Assembly (NCBI GenBank): GCA_017305925.1
Contig: JAFKJW010000194.1
Span: 1-38,974 of the forward strand
Direction: 5' to 3'
Source of the DNA: Hyphomicrobiales bacterium
GTDB taxonomy: Bacteria; Pseudomonadota; Alphaproteobacteria; Rhizobiales; Rhizobiaceae
Length of the DNA stretch: 38,974 bases
Below the pieces are notes generated by a model. That model was not told the DNA's origin. It ran no database searches and saw only the letters and a program-made list of their open reading frames with translations. Positions 18,618-27,868 of this stretch are shown here, one piece after another (within the stretch, counting starts at the first letter, position 1; each line of letters begins with the position of its first letter). A program made the translations under genes and the position numbers.

Positions 18618-21446
18618 ATGCCCAACAAAATGCTTATAGACGCCTCCCACCCGGAGGAAACACGCGTCGTCGTCGTACGCGGTAGCCGCATCGAAGAATT
18701 CGATTTCGAATCGCAGGACAAGAAGCAGCTCAGAGGCAATATCTACCTGGCCCGAGTCACCCGGGTCGAGCCGTCGCTTCAGGCCGCCTTCGTGGAGTAT
18801 GGCGGAAACCGCCACGGCTTCCTCGCCTTCAGCGAAATCCATCCCGACTACTACCAGATCCCGGTTGCCGACCGGCAGGCGCTGCTGAAGGCCGACGCCG
18901 AGCAGGCGCGCGCCGAGGAGGACGACGACGAGGAGGACGAGCGGCGCAGCCGCCGGAGGCGCCGCGGCCACGACAGGAAGGAAAGCCGCGCGGCCGCCAA
19001 GGACGATGCGGAAGCGCAGTCCGGCGATACCGTGGTGGAAGAATTCGAAGCGACCGAGACGGAGGCGGCCCCTGCCGCTTCCGAAAGCGCCGAAAGCGAG
19101 GCGGTCTCCGAAACCGTCGCCGTGGCGCAGGAGGGGGATACGCCCTCCTCCGACGACCAGTCCTCGGACAATGATGGCGGCAAGTCTATGGCGATGGCCG
19201 TCGAGGCCGACGTCGTTTCCGAGCCGGCGCCCGACACCACCGGCGATGAGGGCCAGTCGCACGGCAGGGTCGAGGAAATCCGCTCCTCCTCCGCCGATGA
19301 AGGCGAAGTGGAGTCGGTCGGCGCCGAGGATGCGTTGGAGGAGGTCCATGCGCGCCGCAAGCCGCTGCGCCGCCAGTACAAGATTCAGGAAGTCATCAAG
19401 CGCCGGCAGATCCTGCTGGTCCAGGTCGTCAAGGAGGAGCGCGGCAACAAGGGTGCGGCGCTTACCACCTATCTTTCGCTTGCCGGCCGCTATTCGGTGC
19501 TGATGCCCAACACGGCGCGCGGCGGCGGCATTTCGCGCAAGATCACCAGCGCGCAGGACCGCAAGCGCCTCAAGGAAGTGGTGCGCGACCTCGACGTGCC
19601 GGACGGCATGGGCGTGATCCTGCGCACGGCGGGCGAGAACCGCACCAAGGCCGAGATCAAGCGCGACTACGAATATCTGATGCGGCTTTGGGAGAACGTC
19701 CGCAACCTGACGCTGCAATCGACCGCGCCCGCCCTCGTCTACGAGGAAGGCTCGCTCATCAAGCGCTCGGTGCGCGACCTCTACAACAAGGACATCGACG
19801 AGATCCTGGTCGCCGGCGAGGACGGCTATCGCGAGGCCAAGGACTTCATGCGCATGCTGATGCCGAGCCACGCCAAGGTGGTCCAGCCCTATCGCGACAC
19901 GACCCCGATCTTCGCGCGCAACGGCATCGAGGCGCAGCTCGACCGCATGGTGCAGCCGCAGGTGACGCTGAAGAGCGGCGGCTACCTCATAATCAACCAG
20001 ACCGAGGCGCTGGTCTCCATCGACGTGAACTCGGGCCGCTCCACCAAGGAGCACAATATCGAGGACACCGCCCTCCAGACCAACCTGGAAGCCGCCGAGG
20101 AAGTGGCGCGGCAGCTTCGCCTGCGCGACCTCGCGGGTCTCATCGTGATCGATTTCATCGACATGGAGGAGAACCGCAACAACCGCTCCGTCGAGAAGCG
20201 GCTGAAGGATCACCTCAAGAACGACCGCGCGCGCATCCAGGTCGGCCGCATCTCGCATTTCGGCCTTCTGGAAATGAGCCGGCAGCGCATCCGGGCCTCG
20301 GTGCTGGAATCGACCATGAAGCCCTGCCCGCATTGCGGCGGCACCGGCCATGTCCGCTCCGACTCCTCGGTGGCGCTCCTGGTGGTGCGGGCGATCGAGG
20401 AATTCCTGCTGAAGGATTCGCGCAGCCACCTGAGCGTGCGCACGCCCGCCGTGACCGCGCTCTACATCCTCAACAACAAGCGAACGACGCTGGTGGAGAT
20501 GGAGCGCCGCTTCGGGGTGACGATCACCATCGAGGCGGACGAGACGCTCGGTGCGCAGCACTACACGATCCTGCGCGGGGCGCTCGCCGAGAAACCGGCC
20601 GGTTTCGTGGAGCCGGCTAGCCTGCCGCCGCCGGCCGCCGAACCCGATCCGGACGACGACATCGTCGAGGAAGCCGACGACGCCGAGGCGACGGAGCGGA
20701 GCGAGGAGGACGAGGACCGTCCGAACGGCCAGCAGCGCGCCGAGGGCGAGCATCGCGACCGCAAGCGCCGCCGGCGTCGGCGCCGCCGGGGCGGCCGAGA
20801 CCGCGAGCAGGAACAGGAGCACGAGCATAACGATTCGGCCGAGGCCGGCGCGGCCGCCGCAGCCTCCGACGAGGAGACGGACGACGACACGGCGGACGGG
20901 GACGATGCCAGCCACGCCGAGGCGGACGCCTCCGAGGCCTCTCCGAATGGCGAGCGCCGCAAGCGCCGCCGCGGCAAGCGCGGCGGCAAGCGCAACCGGC
21001 AGGAAGAGGCCGAGGCTACGGACGAAGGCCACACCCAGGCGGACGAGGCCGATGACGGCGATTTTGCCGCCGCAGGCAACGCGGACGTGGAAGCCGCAGC
21101 CGCCGTCGAGATCGGCGACGGCCTCGACACGCAGGCGCGGTCCGACGAGCCGGTAGAAGTGGTGGAGACGCCGCCGGTCGAGGAAGCGCCGAAGAAGCAG
21201 AAGCGCGCGCCCCGCCCCCGCAAGACCACGACCAAGAAAGCAGCCGCCCAGGCGGAGGCGGAAATCGTTGCGGAAGAGCCCGCCACGGCTGCGGCTGCGG
21301 AGCCGACCGTGGAAGCTTCTGTTGCGGAAGCTCCAGCGCCGTCCGCCGAACCCGTGGAAGCCGCCCGGCCCGAGGAGCAGGCTGCGGCCGAGGACGAAAC
21401 CCGGCCCAAGAAGGGCGGCTGGTGGCAGAGGAAGGGTTTTTTCTGA
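18618..21446 (+). CDS. rne: ribonuclease E
   Basis: Essential endoribonuclease for mRNA decay and rRNA/tRNA processing and scaffold of the degradosome. 942 aa. The N-terminal half is the catalytic RNase E/G domain: an S1 domain (RGNIYLARVTRVEPSLQAAFVEYG, ~37-60) split by a long acidic insert (~95-245, runs of E, D and S) of the kind seen in alphaproteobacteria. The DNase I-like site has Mg-binding D469 (SIDVNSGRST) and D512 (VIDFIDMEE), and the Zn-link is CPHC (C570, C573). The C-terminal ~250 residues are disordered, with arginine-rich blocks (KRRRRRRRRGGRDR, RRKRRRGKRGGKR) between acidic and Ala/Pro stretches, expected to bind RNA and partners. It ends in KKGGWWQRKGFF, a conserved-looking terminus. 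Confidence 0.97.
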   Translation: MPNKMLIDASHPEETRVVVVRGSRIEEFDFESQDKKQLRGNIYLARVTRVEPSLQAAFVEYGGNRHGFLAFSEIHPDYYQIPVADRQALLKADAEQARAEEDDDEEDERRSRRRRRGHDRKESRAAAKDDAEAQSGDTVVEEFEATETEAAPAASESAESEAVSETVAVAQEGDTPSSDDQSSDNDGGKSMAMAVEADVVSEPAPDTTGDEGQSHGRVEEIRSSSADEGEVESVGAEDALEEVHARRKPLRRQYKIQEVIKRRQILLVQVVKEERGNKGAALTTYLSLAGRYSVLMPNTARGGGISRKITSAQDRKRLKEVVRDLDVPDGMGVILRTAGENRTKAEIKRDYEYLMRLWENVRNLTLQSTAPALVYEEGSLIKRSVRDLYNKDIDEILVAGEDGYREAKDFMRMLMPSHAKVVQPYRDTTPIFARNGIEAQLDRMVQPQVTLKSGGYLIINQTEALVSIDVNSGRSTKEHNIEDTALQTNLEAAEEVARQLRLRDLAGLIVIDFIDMEENRNNRSVEKRLKDHLKNDRARIQVGRISHFGLLEMSRQRIRASVLESTMKPCPHCGGTGHVRSDSSVALLVVRAIEEFLLKDSRSHLSVRTPAVTALYILNNKRTTLVEMERRFGVTITIEADETLGAQHYTILRGALAEKPAGFVEPASLPPPAAEPDPDDDIVEEADDAEATERSEEDEDRPNGQQRAEGEHRDRKRRRRRRRRGGRDREQEQEHEHNDSAEAGAAAAASDEETDDDTADGDDASHAEADASEASPNGERRKRRRGKRGGKRNRQEEAEATDEGHTQADEADDGDFAAAGNADVEAAAAVEIGDGLDTQARSDEPVEVVETPPVEEAPKKQKRAPRPRKTTTKKAAAQAEAEIVAEEPATAAAAEPTVEASVAEAPAPSAEPVEAARPEEQAAAEDETRPKKGGWWQRKGFF

Positions 21447-21513
21447 TCGCCCAGGTGGTTACGGGATAATCCTCAAGATCGGTTCCGGGCAGCGGGACGG
21501 TCTGTTGAAACAT

Positions 21514-21541
21514 CTGGCCGCGATCGAAAGATCGCGGCCAG
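21514..21541 (+). terminator. rne transcription terminator hairpin
   Basis: CTGGCCGCGATC / GATCGCGGCCAG form a perfect 12-bp stem around a GAAA tetraloop, 67 nt after the rne stop. It is followed by CACCTTTTG, a short and imperfect U-tract. The strength of the stem makes termination or 3'-end stabilisation likely. Confidence 0.75.
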
Positions 21542-21622
21542 CACCTTTTGGGATCTCCGGAAATCGGGATAAAGGCGGTGCGCTGCTTGATGCCGCCCAC
21601 ATTTCATTCCACATCCCCAGCC

Positions 21623-22486
21623 ATGAGAGACGGCGCCGATGCATGGGACGGAGGCCGGCGACCCGGATGGGCGCTGCCGGCTTCGGTCGCCGTACATCTG
21701 GTCCTCGTCGTGCTGCTGATCGTCGGATTGCCCATATCGCTGCCGAAGCCTCCCAAGGAGGAGACGGTCGCGGTGGAGATGGTGCCGCCGCCCAAGCCTC
21801 CCGAAAAACCGCCGCGGGAAAAGCCCCCCGCATCCTCCAAGGAGCCCGATGCCGTGCGGCGCACGGCATCCTCGATGCTGAACCCCGTCTTCCGGTATGC
21901 CGAGAAGAATGCGGGGCCACGCAGGGCGGCGGAAGGCGCGGGCACCTTGGCGGACGACCAGCCTCGGCGGCCCGAGGCGCACGAAACGCCGGAACCCGCC
22001 ACGAAAGGCCGAAACGGCGCGCCGCCGCAGCTCGCATCGACGGCTCCGGACAGCCGGGCGGCGCCATCGACCCGGAATGCGGCGCCCGGAGCTGCCGGCC
22101 GCGCGAAGCAGCCGCACAGAAAACTGCGCGAAGCGCAAAAACTCTTCTCCCAGGCCGCGACCCAGGACCCGCTCGCCTCGTCCGCGATGGGCGACCTGCC
22201 GCGCGGCGTGCGGGCCGGCCACCTCTGCGTCACGGAACTGCGCGAGCAGCTGAGACACGCCTCGCCGCCCTATTCGCCCGAGCTCCTGCCGTCCTATCAA
22301 TTGAAGAGCGGCGACGTCCTCGAAGTCAGAAGGGCGGCCTTCCGGGGTGGCGGCGGTCAGTGGTACGACCTGGACTTCCGCTGCGAGGTCGATGCGGAGG
22401 CCACGAAGGTGGTCGCCTTCGCCCTCCGTGTCGGCGATCCGCTCTCCAGCGACGAGCGGGCGCGACGCGGCCTGCCGTCGCAATAA
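21623..22486 (+). CDS. DUF930 protein with TonB-like N-terminal architecture
   Basis: About 287 aa from the ATG at 21623; in-frame starts at 21590 and 21548 are possible and none has a good Shine-Dalgarno. Short cytoplasmic N-terminus, one transmembrane helix (~18-40, LPASVAVHLVLVVLLIVGLPI), then a Pro/Lys/Glu-rich periplasmic stretch (VPPPKPPEKPPREKPP) like TonB/TolA spacers. A C-terminal globular domain follows (~175-287: SQAATQDPLASSAMGDLPRG...CVTELREQL...WYDLDFRCEVDAEATKVVAFALRVGDPL) that I recognise as DUF930, common in rhizobia. It has two cysteines (one in LCVTEL, one in DFRCEV) that could pair. Function unknown; the TonB-like layout suggests it spans the periplasm. Confidence 0.75.
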   Translation: MRDGADAWDGGRRPGWALPASVAVHLVLVVLLIVGLPISLPKPPKEETVAVEMVPPPKPPEKPPREKPPASSKEPDAVRRTASSMLNPVFRYAEKNAGPRRAAEGAGTLADDQPRRPEAHETPEPATKGRNGAPPQLASTAPDSRAAPSTRNAAPGAAGRAKQPHRKLREAQKLFSQAATQDPLASSAMGDLPRGVRAGHLCVTELREQLRHASPPYSPELLPSYQLKSGDVLEVRRAAFRGGGGQWYDLDFRCEVDAEATKVVAFALRVGDPLSSDERARRGLPSQ

Positions 22487-22511
22487 ACGCGACGGGAGGC
22501 GGTCCGCACGA

Positions 22512-23666
22512 CTACCTCCTGGCGAGCCAGAGGCCGATGCGATCCAGCGCCTCGGCCATCTCCTCGCTGCGCCCGGCATAGGAAAAGCGCAGCGTCCGGT
22601 GGCCGTTCAGGGTATCGAAGTCCCGGCCCGGCGTTGCCGCGACATGCGCCTCTGCCAGCATCCGGTAGGCGAAGTCCATGCTGTCGTTGCTCAGCCTGCC
22701 GACGTCGCAGAAGGCGTAGAACGCGCCGTCCATGGGCGCGGCGAGCGGAAAGCCCAGCATCGGCAGGCGTTCCATCAGCAGCGCGCGGTTTTTCGCATAG
22801 CGCGCCTTCACCGCGTCGAGCTCGACCGACGCCCCGAAGGCCTCGATCGCCGCGATCTGCGACAGTTCCGGCGGCGAGATGTAGAGGCTCTGCTGGATGC
22901 GCTCGATGGGCCTGACCAGCTTTTCCGGCAGGACCATCCAGCCGATGCGCCAGCCGGTCATGCAGTAGTATTTCGAGAAGGAGTTGATGACGGTGACGTC
23001 GGCGTCGAAGGCGAGCGCCGTGGTATCCGGGCCGACATAGGAGAGGCGGTGATAGATCTCGTCGGAAATGACGGCAACGCCCCGCTCTGCCGCCGCTTCG
23101 AGCAGCGCCTTCATCGCCTGCGGCGGCACGACCGTGCCGGTCGGATTGGCCGGACTGGCGAAGAGCAGGCCTTTCAGGGGTGCTGCGTCATGCGCCGCGG
23201 CAATATGATCGGCGGACAGGTATGCGGCACCCGCGAGATCGATCTCCACCACCTCGATACCCAGCGCCGCCATGATGTTGCGGTAGGCCGGATAGCCGGG
23301 CGCGGCGATGGCGACCCGGTCGCCGACGTCGAACATCGCCAGGAAGGCGAGGTTGAAGGCCGCCGACGACCCCGTCGTCACCGCGACACGCGACGGTTCC
23401 ACCGCCACGCCGTAATGGTCCGCATAGTGATCGGCGATCGCCCGGCGCAAGGCCGGCAGCCCCAGCGAATCCGTATAGCCGATCCGCCCCCTTTCCAGCG
23501 CCGCACGGGCGGCCTCGCGCACCGCCAGCGGCGCCGGATCGGAGGGCTGCCCGACGGCCATCGAGATGACGTCGGTGCCCGCCGCGCGCAGGCGGTTTGC
23601 CTGCGCCAGCACGTCCATGGCGTGGAACGGCTCGACATCGCCGCGTTTCGATAGCGCAACACTCAT
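22512..23666 (-). CDS. class I/II PLP-dependent aminotransferase
   Basis: 384 aa from the ATG at 23666 (GGAG 11 nt upstream). Fold-type I aminotransferase with SPANPTG (171-177), D202 in SDEIYHRLSY, PLP lysine K232 in SFSKYYCMTGWRIGW, and the substrate-carboxylate arginine region TLRFSYAG near the C-terminus. The pattern resembles rhizobial aspartate/aromatic-type transaminases, but the amino donor cannot be fixed from sequence. The upstream extension of the frame overlaps the divergent promoter region and is not conserved. It converges on the DUF930 gene (25-nt gap) and diverges from the M48 peptidase gene. Confidence 0.9.
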   Translation of the reverse strand: MSVALSKRGDVEPFHAMDVLAQANRLRAAGTDVISMAVGQPSDPAPLAVREAARAALERGRIGYTDSLGLPALRRAIADHYADHYGVAVEPSRVAVTTGSSAAFNLAFLAMFDVGDRVAIAAPGYPAYRNIMAALGIEVVEIDLAGAAYLSADHIAAAHDAAPLKGLLFASPANPTGTVVPPQAMKALLEAAAERGVAVISDEIYHRLSYVGPDTTALAFDADVTVINSFSKYYCMTGWRIGWMVLPEKLVRPIERIQQSLYISPPELSQIAAIEAFGASVELDAVKARYAKNRALLMERLPMLGFPLAAPMDGAFYAFCDVGRLSNDSMDFAYRMLAEAHVAATPGRDFDTLNGHRTLRFSYAGRSEEMAEALDRIGLWLARR

Positions 23667-23806
23667 TCCCGAAGCTCCGTTCGCCCGCCGCTCCGCGAGG
23701 CGGGCGCCGCACAAATGCCCGATTGATATGGGGATCACAAGTTGATGAATTCCTTGCCGTTCCCTTTTCAGGCGGGCGGCGGTCGTCTACGAGTGCGAAA
23801 TCGTCC

Positions 23807-25204
23807 ATGCGCGCCCATATCCTCCCCCTTCCCGCCCGCCTGCTTCGCCGGGCGTTCGTTGCCGCCACGGCGGCGGCCGTGGCCTTGGGCAGCGTGCAGA
23901 CGGCGGCGGCGCAGCAGAAGCTTCCCATCGTCCGCGACGCCGAGATCGAGGCGCTGGTTCGCGACTATGCGCGGCCCATCCTCAAGGCCGCCGGCCTCGG
24001 CAATTCCGGCATCGAGATCGTTCTGGTCAACGATCCGAGCTTCAACGCCTTCGTCGCGGGCCGGCGAATCTTCGTGAACACGGGCGCGCTGCTGAGCGCC
24101 GAGACGCCCAATGAGATCATCGGCGTGCTGGCGCATGAAGCGGGCCACATCGCCGGCGGCCACCAGCAGCGCCTGCGCGACCAGCTCGCGCGCGCCCAGA
24201 CCATGGCCGTCTTGGCCGGCCTGCTCGGCGTCGGCGCGATCGCGGCTGGCGCGGCGGCCGAAAGCCGCGGCCTCGGCCAGGCGGGCATGGGGCTGGCGCT
24301 CGGCGGCAGCGAGATGGCGCGGCGGTCTCTGCTCAGCTATCAGCGCGGCGAGGAGACGACGGCCGACCGCTCGGCGGTCACTTATCTCAACAAGACCGGC
24401 CAGTCGCCGCGCGGCATGCTGAAGACCTTCGAGCGCTTCCAGAGCGCGCTGGCGCTTTCCGGCGCGCAGGTCGACCCCTACCGGATCAGCCATCCCACCC
24501 CTCGCGACCGCATCGCCAATCTCGAGGCGCTGGCGCATGAGAGCCTCTATTTCGACAAGGCCGACCCGCCGGAATTGCAGCAGCGCCACGACATGATGCG
24601 CGCCAAGATCGCGGCCTACACGCAAGGACAGGGCGCGCTCCAGCGGCTCTTCCGCAAGGGCGGCGACCCGCTGGCGAAGCAGTATGGCGCGGCTGCGGTC
24701 GCCTTCCTGTCCGGCGCGCCGCGCGCCGCGCTTCCCAAGATCGACGCGCTGATCAAGGCGCAGCCGAAGAACCCGTATTTCTACGAATTGCGCGCTGACG
24801 CGCTGGTCAAGGCCAACCAGCCGGCCGAGGCCGCCAGGGCCTATGCGACGGCAGTGAAGCTCGACCCGGCGAAGTCCGGGCTTTTGAGAATCGGCTACGG
24901 CCAGGCCCTGCTCGCCATCGGAACGAGCGAGGCCGCGCAGCAGGCCGCCGAGCAATTGCGCATCGGCCTCGACCGCGATCCGGAGAACGCCGACGGCTAT
25001 CGCTCCCTTGCGCAGGCTTACGGGCAGCTCGGCGAGATCGGCGAGGCCGAGCTCGCCACCGCAGACGGCTACTACTACAGCGGCGCCTACAACGAGGCAA
25101 AGATCATGGCGGCGCGCGCCCAGCAGAAGCTGAAGCGCGGCTCTCCCGGCTGGCTGCGCGCGCAGGACATCATCAACACCAAGTCAGGCAAACGGAAGGG
25201 CTGA
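23807..25204 (+). CDS. periplasmic M48 metallopeptidase with TPR domain (BepA-like)
   Basis: 465 aa from the ATG at 23807. Signal peptide ~1-36 (ends QTAAAQQ). Zinc site HEAGH (110-114) with third ligand Glu in GEETTADRSAV (~182-187), the M48 HExxH...E arrangement. A glycine/alanine-rich helical hairpin (~130-165) follows. The C-terminal half (~325-460) has TPR-like helical repeats (AALPKIDALIKAQPKNPYFYELRADALVKANQPAEAARAYATAVKLDP). BepA/YfgC proteins are periplasmic protease-chaperones for outer-membrane protein assembly; that role is inferred here. The aminotransferase - M48 - DsbA neighbourhood recurs in rhizobia as I remember it. A gap of 42 nt precedes the dsbA-like start, suggesting an operon. 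Confidence 0.92.
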   Translation: MRAHILPLPARLLRRAFVAATAAAVALGSVQTAAAQQKLPIVRDAEIEALVRDYARPILKAAGLGNSGIEIVLVNDPSFNAFVAGRRIFVNTGALLSAETPNEIIGVLAHEAGHIAGGHQQRLRDQLARAQTMAVLAGLLGVGAIAAGAAAESRGLGQAGMGLALGGSEMARRSLLSYQRGEETTADRSAVTYLNKTGQSPRGMLKTFERFQSALALSGAQVDPYRISHPTPRDRIANLEALAHESLYFDKADPPELQQRHDMMRAKIAAYTQGQGALQRLFRKGGDPLAKQYGAAAVAFLSGAPRAALPKIDALIKAQPKNPYFYELRADALVKANQPAEAARAYATAVKLDPAKSGLLRIGYGQALLAIGTSEAAQQAAEQLRIGLDRDPENADGYRSLAQAYGQLGEIGEAELATADGYYYSGAYNEAKIMAARAQQKLKRGSPGWLRAQDIINTKSGKRKG

Positions 25205-25246
25205 GCGGCGGGGGTTGCCGCAATGCCCATGCAGAGGATCGAAACC

Positions 25247-26035
25247 ATGAAGAAATCTCTCCTGTTCGCGGCAACGGCGCTGGCCATCGGGTTCGGCGCG
25301 ATCGCCGCAGGCCCGCTCGGCAGCGGAGCCGCGCGCGCCGAGGACGCCGCCGCATCCATGAGCAAGTCGGACGTCGAGAAGATCGTGCGCGATTATCTCG
25401 TCGCCAACCCCGAGATCCTCGAAGAGATGCAGGCTGCGCTGGACGCCAAGCACAAGGAAGCCGAACGGATCGCGCAGACCCAGACCATCCAGGACAACAA
25501 GGCCGAGCTGTTCGCCTCCGTCCATGACGGCATCGTCGGCAATCCCGACGGCAAGGTCAGCATCGTCGAGTTCTACGACTACAATTGCGGCTTCTGCAAG
25601 CGCGCGCTGGAGGACATGCAGGCCCTCACTGCGGCAGACCCCGACCTGCGCTTCGTGCTGAAGGAATTTCCGATCCTCGGGCCGGATTCGCAAAAGGCGC
25701 ATATCGTCGCCAGCGCCTTCCAGCGCCTCATGCCGGAGAAATACGCCGAGTTCCACAACCGCTTCCTGGGCGGCCAGGGCCGTGCGACCGAGGCTTCCGC
25801 CATGAAGCTGGCGCTCGAACTGGGAGCCGACGAGGCCAAGCTGCGCGAGGAAATGAAGGACCCGGCCATCGGCGACAATTTCTCGAAGACCTACGAGCTT
25901 GCCAACAAGCTCGCGATCACCGGGACGCCGTCCTATGTGGTGGGCAACGAGGTCGTCTTCGGCGCGCTGGGCAAGGACGTGCTGGAGCAGAAGATCGCCG
26001 CGGCGCGCGCCTGCGGGGACACCGGCAACTGCTGA
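25247..26035 (+). CDS. DsbA-family periplasmic thiol:disulfide oxidoreductase
   Basis: 262 aa from the ATG at 25247 (GAGGA 8 nt upstream), chosen over the ATG at 25223 because MKKSLLF starts a normal signal peptide (cleavage near residue 31, ARA-ED). A helical N-terminal extension (SDVEKIVRDYLVANPEILEEMQAAL) is typical of the Com1/ScsC-like DsbA subgroup. The thioredoxin fold has active-site CGFC (114-117) after VEFYDYN and a cis-Pro loop GTPSYVV (226-232). Two extra cysteines lie at the C-terminus (ARACGDTGNC). Oxidase or isomerase activity in the periplasm is likely; oligomerisation through the N-terminal stalk is inferred from the subgroup. Confidence 0.9.
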   Translation: MKKSLLFAATALAIGFGAIAAGPLGSGAARAEDAAASMSKSDVEKIVRDYLVANPEILEEMQAALDAKHKEAERIAQTQTIQDNKAELFASVHDGIVGNPDGKVSIVEFYDYNCGFCKRALEDMQALTAADPDLRFVLKEFPILGPDSQKAHIVASAFQRLMPEKYAEFHNRFLGGQGRATEASAMKLALELGADEAKLREEMKDPAIGDNFSKTYELANKLAITGTPSYVVGNEVVFGALGKDVLEQKIAAARACGDTGNC

Positions 26036-26046
26036 CCGAACCGCAG

Positions 26047-26070
26047 GGCGAGCGCTTCCGGGCGCTCGCC
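26047..26070 (+). terminator. hairpin after the dsbA-like gene
   Basis: GGCGAGCGC / GCGCTCGCC form a 9-bp stem with a TTCCGG loop 11 nt after the dsbA stop. There is no U-tract, so intrinsic termination is uncertain; it may protect the 3' end. Confidence 0.4.
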
Positions 26071-26166
26071 GCGACATATCTTCCGCGCGCCGCGGCCTGA
26101 CGTTCGAAAACGTCAAACGGCAGCAAGACCGATACCTTGCGTCCAAAGTCTCATGTTCTGGAAGAA

Positions 26167-26243
26167 TGGCGCGAGTGACGGGGCTCGAACCCGCGACCTC
26201 CGGCGTGACAGGCCGGCACTCTAACCGACTGAGCTACACCCGC
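26167..26243 (-). tRNA. tRNA-Asp (anticodon GTC)
   Basis: The minus strand folds as a 77-nt tRNA: acceptor GCGGGTG/CACTCGC, D-arm GCTC...GAGT, anticodon stem CCGGC/GCCGG with loop CTGTCAC (anticodon GTC), T-arm GCGGG-TTCGAGC-CCCGT, and an encoded CCA at 26169-26167. All stems pair with only G-U wobbles. Confidence 0.97.
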
Positions 26244-26393
26244 GCATCGACACGCACTTGAATGAGCCGCGTCGAAGCGGTCCATTACGGGCTTCGGCCG
26301 GAGGTGTCAAGCGGCCCTGGCGGCTTTCCTCAAGCGGTTTCGAGCATTGACCGCCCACACTTCACCGCTTTGCCTGCGCCCGCCGATTTCGGC

Positions 26394-26423
26394 TTGCACG
26401 GGCAGCGCATAGCGCCTAAACGT
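26394..26423 (+). promoter_or_regulatory. candidate promoter of tRNA-Val
   Basis: TTGCAC (26394-26399) and TAAACG (26418-26423) are spaced 18 nt, with the -10 element 10 nt before the tRNA 5' end. The match to sigma-70 consensus is moderate; position is the main support. The rest of 26244-26433 holds no gene and presumably also the tRNA-Asp promoter. Confidence 0.35.
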
Positions 26424-26433
26424 CCGCCCGCCG

Positions 26434-26509
<76 letters not shown>

Positions 26510-26523
26510 TTTCCGCACTGCCG

Positions 26524-27756
26524 TCAGCGTAGATTCAGCCGGGGCAGGAAGATCGTCAGTAATCCGATCAGCGGCAGGTACGAGCACACCTTGTAGACGA
26601 ACTCGATGCCCTGATGGTCGGCCACGATGCCGAGCACGGCCGCGGCGATGCCGCCCATGCCGAAGGCGAAGCCGAAGAAGACGCCGGCGACGAGGCCGAC
26701 CCGGCCGGGGATGAGCTCCTGCGCGAACACGACGATCGCCGGGAAGGCGGAGGCCATGACGACGCCGATGACGAAGCTCAGGATCGCCGTCCAGAAGAGC
26801 CCTACATAAGGCAGGGCGAGCGTGAACGGCAGGGCGCCGAGGATGGAGAACCAGATCACGAATCGGGGACCGAAGCGGTCGCCGATCGGGCCTCCGACGA
26901 TGGTGCCGATGGCGGCGGCCACCAGGAACAGGAACAGCAGCAATTGCGAGTTCTGCACCGACACGCCGAACACTTCGATGACGTAGAAGGTGTAGTAGCT
27001 CGATATGCTGGCCATGTAGATGTTCTTGCTGAAGGTCAGCAGCATCAGCACGAAGAGCGCCAGCCCGATGCGGCCGCGCGTCAGCGTGACGCCGCCGTGC
27101 GAGGCCCTGCGGACCGGCGCGACGCGGTTGGCGCTGTACCAGACGCTGACGCGCGTCAGGACGATCATGCCGACCAGCGCGGCGAAGGAGAACCAGACGA
27201 GGCTGCGCTGGCCGCCCGGCACCACGATGAAGGCCGCCAGCAGCGGCCCGAGCGACTGGCCGAAATTGCCGCCCACCTGGAACAGCGACTGCGCCAGGCC
27301 GTAGCGCCCGCCGGACGCCATGCGCGCCACGCGCGAGGCTTCCGGATGGAAGACCGCGGAGCCGAAGCCGATGAAGGCCGCGCCGATCAGCAGCAGCGGA
27401 TAGTTCGTGGCGTAAGCCAGCACGACGAGGCCGACCAGCGTCGACCCCATGCCGACCGGCAGCGAATAGGGCATCGGCCGCTTGTCGGTGTAGATGCCGA
27501 TCACCGGCTGGAGGAGAGAGGCCGTTATCTGAAAGGTCAGCGTCAGCAGGCCGATCTGCCAGAAATCAAGACTGTAGCTGTCCTTCAGGATCGGATAGAT
27601 CGCGGCAAGAAGCGACTGCATGATGTCGTTCAGCATATGGCTGAAGCTGACCGCGACGATGATCGCCATCACCGTGCTGGCGGCGGCGGCCGAGGCCGGC
27701 GCCGGCTCGCCGGAGGAAGCCGGACTCCCTGCCGTGGTTATCGTGGTATCTGCCAA
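26524..27756 (-). CDS. MFS transporter, fosmidomycin-resistance (Fsr) family
   Basis: 410 aa, a 12-helix major facilitator. Fsr-type signatures are clear: SFSHMLNDIMQSLLAAIYPILK at helix 1, PVIGIYTDKRPMPYSLPVGMG in loop 2-3, FGSAVFHPEASRVARMASGGR, QVGGNFGQSLGPLLAAF, and FAFGMGGIAAAVLG near the end. E. coli Fsr exports fosmidomycin; the natural substrate here is unknown. Translation probably starts at TTG (27756), as GGGAGA sits 7 nt upstream; otherwise at a Met inside the first helix, which is less likely. It diverges from an AraC-type regulator across 112 nt, a common arrangement for regulator-controlled efflux. Confidence 0.9.
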   Translation of the reverse strand: MADTTITTAGSPASSGEPAPASAAAASTVMAIIVAVSFSHMLNDIMQSLLAAIYPILKDSYSLDFWQIGLLTLTFQITASLLQPVIGIYTDKRPMPYSLPVGMGSTLVGLVVLAYATNYPLLLIGAAFIGFGSAVFHPEASRVARMASGGRYGLAQSLFQVGGNFGQSLGPLLAAFIVVPGGQRSLVWFSFAALVGMIVLTRVSVWYSANRVAPVRRASHGGVTLTRGRIGLALFVLMLLTFSKNIYMASISSYYTFYVIEVFGVSVQNSQLLLFLFLVAAAIGTIVGGPIGDRFGPRFVIWFSILGALPFTLALPYVGLFWTAILSFVIGVVMASAFPAIVVFAQELIPGRVGLVAGVFFGFAFGMGGIAAAVLGIVADHQGIEFVYKVCSYLPLIGLLTIFLPRLNLR

Positions 27757-27868
27757 GCGAATGTCTCCCGCAGGACATCTGTCATCAGTCGGGGGCCGTC
27801 TATACGCCGCTTGCGAAGGCTATGCTTACGTGGTTTGGTCCATTTATTTCGCAAGTGGGCCAGAATAG

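Noticed and set aside
18252-21032. 926-aa minus-strand frame opposite rne
   Set aside because: Low-complexity shadow created by the acidic and arginine-rich repeats of RNase E.
18618-21446. Acidic insert in the RNase E S1 domain as a foreign insertion
   Set aside because: Such inserts are a known feature of alphaproteobacterial RNase E, and the flanking S1 strands are intact.
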